Assembly (NCBI RefSeq): GCF_003062295.1
Contig: NZ_PYCN01000032.1
Coordinates: forward strand, 1-64,000
Reading direction: 5' to 3'
Length of the DNA: 64,000 nt
From: Bradyrhizobium algeriense
GTDB taxonomy: Bacteria > Pseudomonadota > Alphaproteobacteria > Rhizobiales > Xanthobacteraceae
In this document: one piece after another, positions 16,934 to 25,529 of the stretch
Layout: each line of letters opens with the position of its first letter
Numbering within the stretch: position 1 is the first letter of the stretch
Made by a program: the position numbers and the translations under genes
The notes under the pieces: generated by a model
Told to the model about the DNA's origin: nothing
The model's database searches: none
What the model saw: the letters and a program-made list of their open reading frames with translations, nothing else

Positions 16934-18676
16934 TTACGCGCTGGCGCGGATACGTTGCTTGTCGTAGAGATCCTTCTCTTCATCGGCGATCGGGACGACG
17001 TATGGCTCTACATCCCGCTTCTCGCTGGTCATCTTGCCGTCCTTCTTGCTTAGAAGCGTGTGGCAGAACCAGTTCTCGTTGTCCTTCTCCGGGAAATCGG
17101 TGCGAAGGTGATAGAGGCCCCAGCGGCTTTCCTCGCGGAAAAGCGAGGCGTGCGCGGCCATGTCGGCACAGTCTAATATCGACTGGGTCTCGAGCGCGCG
17201 AAGGAGTTCGTGCGAATTCCGCGCGATCATCTGCTGTTCCATATCCTCACGAACCTCCGCCAGCCGACGCCGACCGAGTTCGAACTTGCGCGTGACCTTC
17301 GGCGGTTGCAGATAATCGTTCACAAGGCGACGGGCCTTGTATTCGATCTGGTTCGGCGGGATGCCGTCTTCCCGCTTGGTCGGCGCCATCACCCGGTCGC
17401 GCTCCTTGGCGACGTCGGCGGCATCGAACGCGGCGAAGTCGTGGTTGTCCGCAAACTCCATCGCGTCAGTGCCCGCGACCGAGCCGTTGGTAAAAGCGCC
17501 GAGCATGTAATTGTGAGGCACGCTTGCCATATCGCCGGCGGCGTAAAGACCGGGAACGGTCGTCCGCGCAAAATCATCGACGAACACGCCAGATGCGCTA
17601 TGTCCTGAACAGAACCCGATCTCGGAAATGTGCATCTCGATCGATTCGGTCCGGTAGTCGGTACCGCGTCCCTTCTGGAATAGCCCGCGAGTCGGGCGTT
17701 CGACCTTGTGAAGCGTGGATTCGATTTCCTCGATCGTTTTCTCGTGAAGATGCGAGAGCTGAAGAAACACCGGTCCTTTGCCCGACGACAATTCGTTGTA
17801 GAATTCGAGCATCATCTGGCCCGACCAGTAATCGCATTCGATGAAGCGCGACCCTTCGTTGTTGGCGGTGAACGCACCGAAGGGACCGGCGACATAGGCG
17901 CAGGCCGGTCCGTTGTAATCCTTGATCAGCGGATTGATCTGGAAGCATTCGAGGTTCGCGAGTGCCGCGCCGGCATGATAGGCCATCGCATAGCCGTCAC
18001 CTGAATTGGCGGCATTCTCGTAGGTACCGAACATGTAGCCTGAGGTCGGAAGGCCGAGGCGTCCCGCCGCACCCATGCAGAGGATGACGGCCTTGGCCTT
18101 GATGACCAACATCTCGGCTGTGCGGGTATTGACGCTGATGGCCCCCGCCACACGTCCGTCACTCGACGTCAGCAGGCGCGTGGCCATATATCGGTTCGAG
18201 ATCAGGATTCTCGCGCGCCGGAGCTGCCGGTAGATCGCCTTCTTCACCGTCTCGCCGTTCGGCATCGGCAGCACGTAGGTGCCGATGTGGTGCACTTTCT
18301 TGACCGCGTAATCGCCATTCTCGTTCTTCAGAAATCGGATGCCGAAGCTGTCGAGTTCCTCGATGATCTTGTAGCAATTTTGCGCGTATTTATAGACGGC
18401 CTTCTGGTCGACAATGCCGTCGTTGGCGATGGTTATTTCCTTAGTGTATTGCTCCGGCGTCGCGTAGCTGGGAATGACGGCGTTGTTCAGCCCGTCCATT
18501 CCCATCGAAATCGCACCCGACCGCTTGACGTTCGCCTTTTCCAGCAGAACGACATTAGCCTTTGGATTTTTCAGTTTCGCTTTGAGTGCAGCCATCGGCC
18601 CGGCCGTGCCGCCGCCGATAACGAGCACATCGCAGGAAACTTCCGAAAGCCCGTCGACGATCTCATCCATTGCCAT
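16934..18676 (-). CDS. AprA-like FAD flavoprotein (fumarate reductase superfamily)
   Basis: A 580-residue flavoprotein. It has the dinucleotide-binding motif VIGGGTAGPMAALKA near residue 20, the second FAD motif TTVPGLYAAGDM near 390, and a C-terminal helical domain of the succinate dehydrogenase/fumarate reductase type. With the adjacent short AprB-like ferredoxin it resembles the AprAB architecture, though substrate residues of APS reductase cannot be confirmed by eye. The Met at 18676 has CAGGAGCGAAT before it and is preferred to the start at 18748. A site with the AACTAAT core lies 72 bp upstream. Confidence 0.8.
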   Translation of the reverse strand: MAMDEIVDGLSEVSCDVLVIGGGTAGPMAALKAKLKNPKANVVLLEKANVKRSGAISMGMDGLNNAVIPSYATPEQYTKEITIANDGIVDQKAVYKYAQNCYKIIEELDSFGIRFLKNENGDYAVKKVHHIGTYVLPMPNGETVKKAIYRQLRRARILISNRYMATRLLTSSDGRVAGAISVNTRTAEMLVIKAKAVILCMGAAGRLGLPTSGYMFGTYENAANSGDGYAMAYHAGAALANLECFQINPLIKDYNGPACAYVAGPFGAFTANNEGSRFIECDYWSGQMMLEFYNELSSGKGPVFLQLSHLHEKTIEEIESTLHKVERPTRGLFQKGRGTDYRTESIEMHISEIGFCSGHSASGVFVDDFARTTVPGLYAAGDMASVPHNYMLGAFTNGSVAGTDAMEFADNHDFAAFDAADVAKERDRVMAPTKREDGIPPNQIEYKARRLVNDYLQPPKVTRKFELGRRRLAEVREDMEQQMIARNSHELLRALETQSILDCADMAAHASLFREESRWGLYHLRTDFPEKDNENWFCHTLLSKKDGKMTSEKRDVEPYVVPIADEEKDLYDKQRIRASA

Positions 18677-18740
18677 TATTCGCTCCTGGTTCGGCGTGTT
18701 CGCCGTCTTGATGCTAGATTTGTTCGGCTGGCCCTCCGGC

Positions 18741-18760
18741 GATAGCAATTAGTTGTCGCC
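18741..18760 (-). promoter_or_regulatory. Shared box (core AACTAAT) before the flavoprotein operon
   Basis: The minus strand reads GACAACTAATTGC, with the core at 18748-18754, 72 bp upstream of the flavoprotein start. The same core occurs upstream of the ferredoxin-NADP reductase, the YeiH exporter and the ABC importer. Confidence 0.6.
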
Positions 18761-18840
18761 GGCGAGAGAAAACCCAATGTTTGGGCCTGCTGCCGAAATC
18801 GAAGCCAGCCTTTGAACAACAAATAGGCATGGCGTAGCCA

Positions 18841-19614
18841 TCATCGTTCAACGAAAGCTTTCTCGATGACGAAGTGCCCAGGCTCGCTGTGATTGCCTTC
18901 GACAAAACCGCGCTCCGTGAAGATCACACGGAGTTCCTCCAGCATGCCGGGGCTGCCGCACAACATGACGCGGTCGGTCTCCCAGTCCAGCACGGTTAGC
19001 CCGACATCGTTGAAGAGCTGACCCGATTCGATCAGGTCGGTGATGCGACCGCGATTGCGGAACGGCTCGCGGGTCACGGTCGGATAATAGATGAGCTTGT
19101 CGGCGAGTAGCGGCCCGAACAACTCGTCCTGTCGAAGCTTCTCGACGAGGCGTTCGCCGTAGGCCAATTCGGAGACCTGGCGGCAGCCATGAGCGAGAAT
19201 GATCGTCTCGTAGGACTCATAGACATCGGGATCCTTGATGAGGCTTGCGAACGGCGCGACGCCGGTACCGGTGGAAAGCAGCAGCAGCCGCTTTCCCGGT
19301 ATGAGATTTGCGGTGACGAGCGTGCCGGTTGGCTTGCGGCCGACGAGAATGATGTCGCCCTCCTTTATCTTCTGCAAGCGCGAGGTCAGCGGTCCATCGG
19401 CAACCTTGATGCTGAAGAATTCGAGGGCGTCCTCATGGTTGGCGCTGGCCATACTATAGGCGCGGACAAGTGGACGCCCTTCGACCTCCAGCCCGATCAT
19501 CGCGAACTGCCCATTCTGAAAGCGAAAACCCGGATCGCGCGTGGCTGTAAAGCTGAACAGGGAATCGGTCCAGTGCTTCACTGAGAGAACCGTTTCCTTC
19601 TGAAAAGCGCTCAT
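18841..19614 (-). CDS. fpr: Ferredoxin--NADP+ reductase
   Basis: A 257-residue FNR-family enzyme. RAYSMAS binds FAD, TGTGVAPFASLI is the NADP pyrophosphate motif, VMLCGSPGM is the late nucleotide motif, and it ends HFVIEKAFVER as in bacterial Fpr. The start at 19614 (MSAFQKETVLSV) has GGAGGAGAAGGA before it. It probably passes electrons from NADPH to the two ferredoxins of the locus, or the reverse. A site with the AACTAAT core lies 105 bp upstream. Confidence 0.9.
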   Translation of the reverse strand: MSAFQKETVLSVKHWTDSLFSFTATRDPGFRFQNGQFAMIGLEVEGRPLVRAYSMASANHEDALEFFSIKVADGPLTSRLQKIKEGDIILVGRKPTGTLVTANLIPGKRLLLLSTGTGVAPFASLIKDPDVYESYETIILAHGCRQVSELAYGERLVEKLRQDELFGPLLADKLIYYPTVTREPFRNRGRITDLIESGQLFNDVGLTVLDWETDRVMLCGSPGMLEELRVIFTERGFVEGNHSEPGHFVIEKAFVER

Positions 19615-19712
19615 CGTCCTTCTCCTCCGTCGATCGCCATAACGCGCATGAGAGCGCGATGATGGAACGTTGGGTGAGAAGCGAAAATCTCGCAACGATG
19701 GACTTCAATTCT

Positions 19713-19733
19713 TGGTCGATTAGTTTCCAATTT
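19713..19733 (-). promoter_or_regulatory. Shared box (core AACTAAT) before fpr
   Basis: The minus strand reads GGAAACTAATCGACC, with the core at 19719-19725, in the 126-bp gap between the exporter gene and fpr. Its presence suggests fpr has its own promoter and is not only read through from the exporter gene. Confidence 0.55.
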
Positions 19734-19740
19734 TTCGCGG

Positions 19741-20754
19741 TCAGAACGAATGATTTTTAACGTATGTTAACGACAACCCGATCAGCACCACGGAAAGAAT
19801 CAACAGAAGTACGATGGGTTTTATGCCGAAGGCGCGGATGCTCCTCCAAGGCAACGTCAATCCGATTGCCGCCATCGACGTGACGAGGCAGAAGCGCGAA
19901 AGCGGCGTGGTCACCTGAGATAGTTCGCGCGGGACAAGCCCCGAAGCATTGAGCAACGCCGCCACGACAAAGCCGATCAAAAAGACTGGCGGCAACGGCA
20001 AAAGGGGCTTTTGCGAAACTTCCCTGCCCGTTGCGATGAAGGATACAGCGATGCACGCTGGCGCAAGGAGCGCCACACGTAGAAGCTTTGCCACCGTGGC
20101 CATATCGCCGGTCTCGGGATCGACGCTGTAGCCGGCGGCAATCGCGTGGGCCACTTCGTGAATACTCCCACCGAGAAAGATGCCGCCTGCAGCCGAGCCC
20201 AGTCCGGCCATGTGAACCAGGAGCGGATACAGGATCATCGCAACGGACGAAATGATGCTGACAGCGCCGACAGTGCAGGCAACATCTCTGTTAGCCGAAT
20301 CATTGCGCATGACGACGCAGGCAACCGCGGCGGCGGCCGAAGCGCCGCAAACGGCGACGGAAGCAGCGGCGACCAGCGACAGTTCCCTTGTGATTCCGAG
20401 CATCGGGCCCAGGAACCAGCCTACCATCAGAACGATTGCCACGTTGATCGCGAGCGCAGCGACGTCAGCTACGTCCAAAATCTGCAAGGTCGCGAGCGAG
20501 ATTTGAAATCCAAGCAGCGCGACGCCGATGCGCATCACCTGTCTTGCAGCAAACGAGATACCCGTTTGAAACAGTGCCGGGGGCGACCAGGTCGCGGCGA
20601 GAACGAGACCGAAGATCAAGCCCCAGATGACAGCAGACCCGGCCAGAACCGTCATCCAGGTCGCAGCGCAGGCGACAAGCGCGCAGAGGGCAATACCCGG
20701 AACATCCCTCCAAAGCCAGTTCGGTTCAATGACCCCTCCCGACCGGTGCAGCAT
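19741..20754 (-). CDS. yeiH: YeiH/UPF0324 family putative sulfate or sulfite exporter
   Basis: A 337-residue protein with about ten membrane helices. Family signatures include MRIGVALLGFQISL, the motif VCGASAAAAVACVV and FLGGSIHEVAHAIAAG. Members of this family are annotated as sulfate exporters and some lie next to sulfonate catabolism genes. The start at 20754 (MLHRSGGVIEP) is chosen because the roughly 115 residues upstream in the same frame are not membrane-like. In this locus it could remove sulfite or sulfate released from an imported organosulfur compound (inference). Confidence 0.8.
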   Translation of the reverse strand: MLHRSGGVIEPNWLWRDVPGIALCALVACAATWMTVLAGSAVIWGLIFGLVLAATWSPPALFQTGISFAARQVMRIGVALLGFQISLATLQILDVADVAALAINVAIVLMVGWFLGPMLGITRELSLVAAASVAVCGASAAAAVACVVMRNDSANRDVACTVGAVSIISSVAMILYPLLVHMAGLGSAAGGIFLGGSIHEVAHAIAAGYSVDPETGDMATVAKLLRVALLAPACIAVSFIATGREVSQKPLLPLPPVFLIGFVVAALLNASGLVPRELSQVTTPLSRFCLVTSMAAIGLTLPWRSIRAFGIKPIVLLLILSVVLIGLSLTYVKNHSF

Positions 20755-20845
20755 TGTCCTACCCCGCGCGATGCTCGCGAGGTGGTGTTCGCGATACTGA
20801 CACGGGACAAGCAAGTAATTTCCAAAACCGGGATTCGGCGCCGGC

Positions 20846-20864
20846 CGGCAATTAGTTGCTATCT
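20846..20864 (-). promoter_or_regulatory. Shared box (core AACTAAT) before the exporter
   Basis: The minus strand reads TAGCAACTAATTGCCGG, with the core at 20851-20857, 97 bp upstream of the exporter start. The GCAA and TTGC arms form a short inverted repeat. It lies between the divergent exporter and DUF971 genes. Confidence 0.6.
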
Positions 20865-20896
20865 GTGCGATCACTCGGAACGTAGCCTGTCCGAGG

Positions 20897-21211
20897 ATGG
20901 ATTTGCCGATGCCGATATCGCCACCGATTGCAGAAGGAACGAGTTGCGAGGTAAGCGCCGATCTCGCCTCGCTATCCATGATTGCAAGCGACGAATCTCG
21001 GGTGACTCTTACGGCGGAGAAGCTTCGGCTATTCTGCAAATGCGCGCATTGCACCCGCGCGCGCTTCGACGAGCGCTTCCCGGAACGTTTTCCCGGGATC
21101 GCCATCGTCGAGGTCGCTGACCTCGGCTACGGGCTAAATATTTCGTTCTCGGACGGGCACAACCGGGGCATCTACCCCAAAAGCTATTTGGCCCAATTGG
21201 CTGAGCCTTGA
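20897..21211 (+). CDS. DUF971 domain protein with a CKCAHC motif
   Basis: The 104-residue product resembles the DUF971 domain (the N-terminal domain of gamma-butyrobetaine hydroxylase): SRVTLTAEKLRLFCKCAHC, then VEVADLGYGLNISFSDGHNRGIYPKSYL. Many stand-alone members lack the three closely spaced cysteines seen here, which could bind a metal or Fe-S cluster. The true start could be the Met at 20978. It is divergent from the exporter and precedes the Crp/Fnr gene. Confidence 0.7.
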   Translation: MDLPMPISPPIAEGTSCEVSADLASLSMIASDESRVTLTAEKLRLFCKCAHCTRARFDERFPERFPGIAIVEVADLGYGLNISFSDGHNRGIYPKSYLAQLAEP

Positions 21212-21312
21212 TTCTGTTTGGATTTTTCGCCCGCGTCTTTGGCCGCAACGATCAATCTGGCACGAAGATTGCTGCTTTTTAGATCAGTTCTTAAATGGTC
21301 TGGAGACCGGCA

Positions 21313-22095
21313 ATGTCGCTGCAGGCTGGAAATGTGGTGAGCGGACGCGCGCCTTCGGCCGCGGCTGCGGCGACTAAATCAACCTCATCCCTGCTTCTTT
21401 CCGAGAACCAGCAATTGATGGGCGGTCCACCGTCCCTGATGGAAAAGCTGACGATACGCGAGCGGGAGATCGTCCTGAAACAAGGGCGCCGAAAGGTCCT
21501 TAGTCGTGGGCAGACTATCTTCAGTCAGGGCGCGAAACATGACGGTATTTTCCTGATCGAAAGCGGCCGCATACGCGTATTCTATTCCTCTCCGCTAGGT
21601 CGCGAAATTACTCTCGCTTATTGGCATGCGGGCAATTTTGTGGGCGGGCCGGAGGTCTTCGACACCGGCATTCATCAGTGGTCCGGCGTCGCCTCCAGCA
21701 ATTGCAGCATCGTGCAGCTTCCGGGGAAGGAACTGCGAACACTCGCAACTGAAATTCCCAATCTCGCGATTGGGCTGATCGAGGGGCTCGCGTTCAAAGG
21801 CAAATGCTATTCGGCGCTCGCCCAGATGCTGGGGACGCGCTCGATTACGCAACGGCTCGCGCATCTCCTGTTGCACCTCATGGATCTGTACGGCGTCGAG
21901 GATCCCGATGGAGTCGTTATCGCCGCAGCTTTCACCCACGCCGACCTGGCGCACATGGTAGGGGCGACCCGACAATGGGTGACGATCAGTCTCAAGCGAA
22001 TGCAAAAAAAACGGATTGTGCTGACGAAACGGTCCCAGATCGTCGTCTGCCTGCCAAATATTCTGGAAGAAATGCGCGGCCAGGCATCGGATTGA
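21313..22095 (+). CDS. Crp/Fnr family transcriptional regulator
   Basis: A 260-residue regulator with a cyclic-nucleotide-binding-like beta barrel (about residues 60-170, with GAKHDGIFLIESGRIRVF) and a C-terminal winged helix (FTHADLAHMVGATRQWVTISLKRM). The N-terminal Cys cluster of Fnr is absent, so direct O2 sensing by Fe-S is unlikely. GGAG precedes the ATG at 21313. It lies in the middle of the sulfur/redox locus and is the best candidate for the protein that reads the AACTAAT boxes. Confidence 0.85.
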   Translation: MSLQAGNVVSGRAPSAAAAATKSTSSLLLSENQQLMGGPPSLMEKLTIREREIVLKQGRRKVLSRGQTIFSQGAKHDGIFLIESGRIRVFYSSPLGREITLAYWHAGNFVGGPEVFDTGIHQWSGVASSNCSIVQLPGKELRTLATEIPNLAIGLIEGLAFKGKCYSALAQMLGTRSITQRLAHLLLHLMDLYGVEDPDGVVIAAAFTHADLAHMVGATRQWVTISLKRMQKKRIVLTKRSQIVVCLPNILEEMRGQASD

Positions 22096-22161
22096 GCCTG
22101 AATGCACACGTAAGCGGCTTTGCACGGTGAAACTGCCCAACGAGTATGCAACCGGCCTTTA

Positions 22162-22181
22162 GCGGCAACTAATCTACTCCG
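22162..22181 (+). promoter_or_regulatory. Shared box (core AACTAAT) before the ABC importer
   Basis: The plus strand reads GCGGCAACTAATCTACTCC, with the core at 22167-22173, 74 bp upstream of the binding-protein start. It is oriented toward the genes it precedes, like the other three copies. Confidence 0.6.
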
Positions 22182-22246
22182 ATGGCAAGTCCGCATTTGC
22201 CTGGAACGCTGGCCCAACCAATCATGCGTGCAGTGCTTCCAACCGA

Positions 22247-23680
22247 ATGGGGATGAACATGGTCCGCCAAGTCCAATCAATCTCGATAGCGATATCCATA
22301 GCGTCCGTGGCATTGGCTCTTGCGCAGCCGGCCAGAGGCGAAACGGTCACAATCGGCATCGGCACTCAGGATACCACGACCAACACCGTGACGACCGGCA
22401 TCGTCATCCGCCAACTGCGCCTCCTCGAGAAGTACCTTCCGACGGACGGCAAGTATGCCAAAATCAAGTTCGAGCTCGAATGGCAGAACTTCACCTCGGG
22501 TCCTCCCGTCACCAACGGCATGATGGCCAACAAGCTGCAATTCGGTGCCATGGGAGACTATCCGCTCGTCGTCAACGGTTTCACGTTTGAGAAAAACCCT
22601 GAAAGCAAAAGCCGCCTGATCGCCGTTGCGGCTTACAGCCTGTCCGGCTCTGGCAATGGTCTCGTCGTCCATAAAGACTCGCCGTATTACGAGTTCGCGG
22701 ACCTCAAGGGTAAGTTGGTCAGCGTCCCCTTTGGGTCGGCCGCCCATGGCATGATGCTGAAAGCGATGCAGGATCGGGGCTATCCAGCGGATTTCTTCCA
22801 GTTGGTCAGTCAAAGTCCTGAAGTTGGTTCGACGAATCTTCAGGAGAAGAAGATCGACGCCCACGCTGACTTTGTCCCGTTCGCAGAACTGCTGCCGTTT
22901 CGCGGATTTGCCCGCAAGATCTTCGACGGCGTGGAGACGAACCTGCCGACCTGGCACGGCGTCGTGGTCCGGACCGACTTCGCTGAGAAGTATCCCGAGG
23001 TCGTCGTCGCCTACATGAAAGCGATCATCGCCGCTAACCAGTGGCTGCGCGCCGATCCCAAACTGGCGGCGGAAAAAATTGCGGAATGGACCGGCATCAG
23101 CAAGGAAGTCGTCTACATCTTCCTCGGTCCGAGCGGCAACATGACTACCGACCCCACCATCAAACCAGCCCTGATCGACGCGGCGGAAGTCGATGTCAAG
23201 GTGCTGCAAAACCTTGGACGAATGAAGGAGTTCGATCCGAAGAAATGGGTCGACGACACTTTCATCCGCAAGGCCTATGCCGACATGAAGCTGGACTATG
23301 ACGCCCAGCTCGCCAGCACCAGGAACTACGAGATTTCCGGCGACGACAAGTTCTGCAAAAAGCCGATTTCTGATCCCCGCAAGTCCGGCGAAGTGTGGGT
23401 CGATGACGCAGGCATTCTTCCGTTCAGCAGCGCCACCTGCACGCTCGGTGCTTACGCGGATTTCAAGGCCAAGGGAAAGAAGATCAACGTCACTTATGTC
23501 TTCGACACCATGCGCGGCATCAAATTGTTCGCGGACCAGGCCTTCTATGCAGTCGCCGGCGGCGATATTGCGCCGTTCCTGCTGAAGAAGGACGCCGAAG
23601 CTCACGCCGCCAAGAACAGCGGCAAAGTTCTTGGTTTTGAAGAGGCGGTGAAGTCGGCGGTGGGCGGAGGCAAGACATGA
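22247..23680 (+). CDS. ABC importer substrate-binding protein with NosL-like C-terminal domain
   Basis: A 477-residue exported protein: signal peptide to about residue 30 (ALAQPARGE), then an NMT1/SsuA-type binding domain (residues about 32-340, with the GPPVTNGMMANKLQFGAMGD segment). The remaining 130 residues are not part of normal nitrate/sulfonate/taurine binding proteins. They resemble NosL: VWVDDAGILPF, TCTLGAYADFKAKGK, then AFYAVAGGDIAPF and KVLGFEEAV. NosL binds Cu(I), so a metal-linked or second ligand site is possible. It overlaps the permease gene by 4 bp. Confidence 0.82.
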   Translation: MGMNMVRQVQSISIAISIASVALALAQPARGETVTIGIGTQDTTTNTVTTGIVIRQLRLLEKYLPTDGKYAKIKFELEWQNFTSGPPVTNGMMANKLQFGAMGDYPLVVNGFTFEKNPESKSRLIAVAAYSLSGSGNGLVVHKDSPYYEFADLKGKLVSVPFGSAAHGMMLKAMQDRGYPADFFQLVSQSPEVGSTNLQEKKIDAHADFVPFAELLPFRGFARKIFDGVETNLPTWHGVVVRTDFAEKYPEVVVAYMKAIIAANQWLRADPKLAAEKIAEWTGISKEVVYIFLGPSGNMTTDPTIKPALIDAAEVDVKVLQNLGRMKEFDPKKWVDDTFIRKAYADMKLDYDAQLASTRNYEISGDDKFCKKPISDPRKSGEVWVDDAGILPFSSATCTLGAYADFKAKGKKINVTYVFDTMRGIKLFADQAFYAVAGGDIAPFLLKKDAEAHAAKNSGKVLGFEEAVKSAVGGGKT

Positions 23681-24582
23681 GCAGCAGTCCTGCGCATGCC
23701 CTGCATCCGACGGAACGCCAAACACCCGCGATCGCTGCCGAACCGGCTCCCGCCGTGGAGCCGGTCCACAGTCCAGTCACGATCGGTGCCCTGGCCGCGC
23801 GCTGGTTCCGGCTCAACAAGGGTCGTCTGCGCGCGACGCTGATCGGCGCCCTTTCCCTGGTCGCGTTTCTCATTCTCTGGCACCTCTTGACTAAATATCG
23901 CGTCGTGTTTTTCGTGCGATTCACCAACGTCCCTTCTCCACTTGCCGTCTACGAGAGCTTCACGACCGCGATCCACGACCCCAAATTCCTGATGCATGTC
24001 CTGCTGAGCTGCCGCAGAATTATATTCGGCTTCTCGCTGGCGGCGCTTGTCGCGGTGCCGCTCGGTCTCGTCATGGGGCGCTTCAAGCTGATCCACGAAG
24101 CAGTTTTCCCGGTTGCCGAAGTCCTTCGTCCGATTCCTGCGATCGCGTGGGTACCGATGGCGATCATGCTGTGGCCGACCAACGAACAGAGCATTGTGTT
24201 CATCACTTTCCTGGGTTCGTTCTTTCCGATCCTGGTGAATACGCTGCATGGCATGGTTCTGGTCGATCCGGTTCTGGTCCGGGCCGCGCGGTGCCTCGGG
24301 GCCAGGGAAGCCTCGATCTTTCGCGAAGTCTATTTTCCGGCTTCGCTTCCGCACATCTTCACCGGGCTTACCGTCGGAATGGGCGTTGCGTGGGTTTCGC
24401 TGATTGCAGCCGAAATGATCTCCGGCCAGTACGGCATCGGCTATTTCACCTGGGAAGCCTATTCGCTGGTCCAGTATGCCGACATCGCACTCGGCATGAT
24501 CGCGATCGGCGTCCTCGGCCTGACGTCCAGCCTGCTGATCCGGTCCGCCGGCCGGCTCGCAATGCCTTGGGGGCGCACATGA
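23677..24582 (+). CDS. ABC transporter permease (nitrate/sulfonate/taurine type)
   Basis: A 301-residue permease with an N-terminal cytoplasmic segment of about 60 residues and about six membrane helices. The EAA loop is present (GARCLGAREASIFREVYFPASLPHIFTGL would span it; key residues are the E-A-x3-R pattern followed by P). It overlaps both neighbours by ATGA, so the three importer genes are translationally coupled. Confidence 0.88.
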   Translation: MSSSPAHALHPTERQTPAIAAEPAPAVEPVHSPVTIGALAARWFRLNKGRLRATLIGALSLVAFLILWHLLTKYRVVFFVRFTNVPSPLAVYESFTTAIHDPKFLMHVLLSCRRIIFGFSLAALVAVPLGLVMGRFKLIHEAVFPVAEVLRPIPAIAWVPMAIMLWPTNEQSIVFITFLGSFFPILVNTLHGMVLVDPVLVRAARCLGAREASIFREVYFPASLPHIFTGLTVGMGVAWVSLIAAEMISGQYGIGYFTWEAYSLVQYADIALGMIAIGVLGLTSSLLIRSAGRLAMPWGRT

Positions 24583-25451
24583 ATCTGATCGAGGCGAAGG
24601 CAGCCGAAGGCCATATCGAGGTCACGAACTTCGCGCTGAACTACGAGACGATCGACGGGTCCGTCGTCGCCGTTACGGACACACAGATCCACGTCAAGCC
24701 TGGCGAATTCGTCTCGATCGTCGGCCCATCAGGTTGCGGAAAATCCACGCTGCTGAACGCGGTCGCGGGCTTCCTGAAGCCTACCGCGGGAACGGTCACG
24801 GTCGACGGCGAAGAAGTAAAGGGTCCGAGTGCCGAACGCGGGATGGTCTTCCAGCAATATTCTCTTTTCCCTTGGAAAACCGTCCAGGAGAACGTCGAAT
24901 TCGGACTGAAAATGCGCGGCATGGACCGTTCCCGTCGCGATAGAGCTGCTCGCACCCTGCTCGGACTGGCTGGCCTTGAAGCGTTCGGAAAGCATTACCC
25001 AGACCGCCTTTCCGGAGGGATGAAGCAACGCGTTGGTATTGTGCGGGCCCTGGCGACAGGACCGAAAGTTCTCCTGCTCGATGAGCCCTTCGGCGCCCTG
25101 GATGCGCAGACTCGGGTCATCATGCAGCAAATCCTCAATAACATGTGGCAGCGGCTGAAAATCTCAGTCCTGTTCGTGACCCACGATATCGACGAGGCGA
25201 TCTTTCTTTCCGACCGCGTCTATTGCATGACGGCTCGCCCCGGCTCAATCAAGGCGGAAATTCCCATTCCGCTGGAACGGCCCCGCCAGCAATCGATGAT
25301 GATGTCGTCGGAATTCCTTGCCTTGAGACGCGGCCTGATGTCGTTGATCCGCGAGGAAAGCCTAAAAGCAATGGGAGGCGAAATCAGCGACCAAGGTTTG
25401 CAGGGTCTCAATATAGACTTGCACGGGCAGTCGTTGGCTGACGTACTTTGA
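24579..25451 (+). CDS. ABC transporter ATPase (nitrate/sulfonate/taurine type)
   Basis: A 290-residue ATPase: Walker A GPSGCGKST, signature LSGGMKQRVGI, Walker B VLLLDEPFGALD and the switch His in FVTHDIDEA. The start at 24579 overlaps the permease stop by 4 bp. It energises import of the ligand bound by the 22247 protein. An organosulfur compound is suggested by the context but not proven. Confidence 0.92.
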   Translation: MNLIEAKAAEGHIEVTNFALNYETIDGSVVAVTDTQIHVKPGEFVSIVGPSGCGKSTLLNAVAGFLKPTAGTVTVDGEEVKGPSAERGMVFQQYSLFPWKTVQENVEFGLKMRGMDRSRRDRAARTLLGLAGLEAFGKHYPDRLSGGMKQRVGIVRALATGPKVLLLDEPFGALDAQTRVIMQQILNNMWQRLKISVLFVTHDIDEAIFLSDRVYCMTARPGSIKAEIPIPLERPRQQSMMMSSEFLALRRGLMSLIREESLKAMGGEISDQGLQGLNIDLHGQSLADVL

Positions 25452-25529
25452 ATAGCAGTTCCTAGAGAACCGGTCAGCGACCGAAATTTCGGCCGCTCGC
25501 TCAACGGCTTTGTGTCCGGTGAGGATGCC

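Noticed and set aside
15286..18676. Dissimilatory sulfate reduction or sulfur oxidation operon
   Set aside because: Only an AprAB-like pair is present; no sat, qmo, dsr, sox or aprM genes are seen.
20146..21120. 324-residue plus ORF
   Set aside because: Antisense to the YeiH gene; hydrophilic low-complexity translation.
22277..23725. 482-residue minus ORF
   Set aside because: Antisense to the ABC binding protein, which has a signal peptide and known domain.
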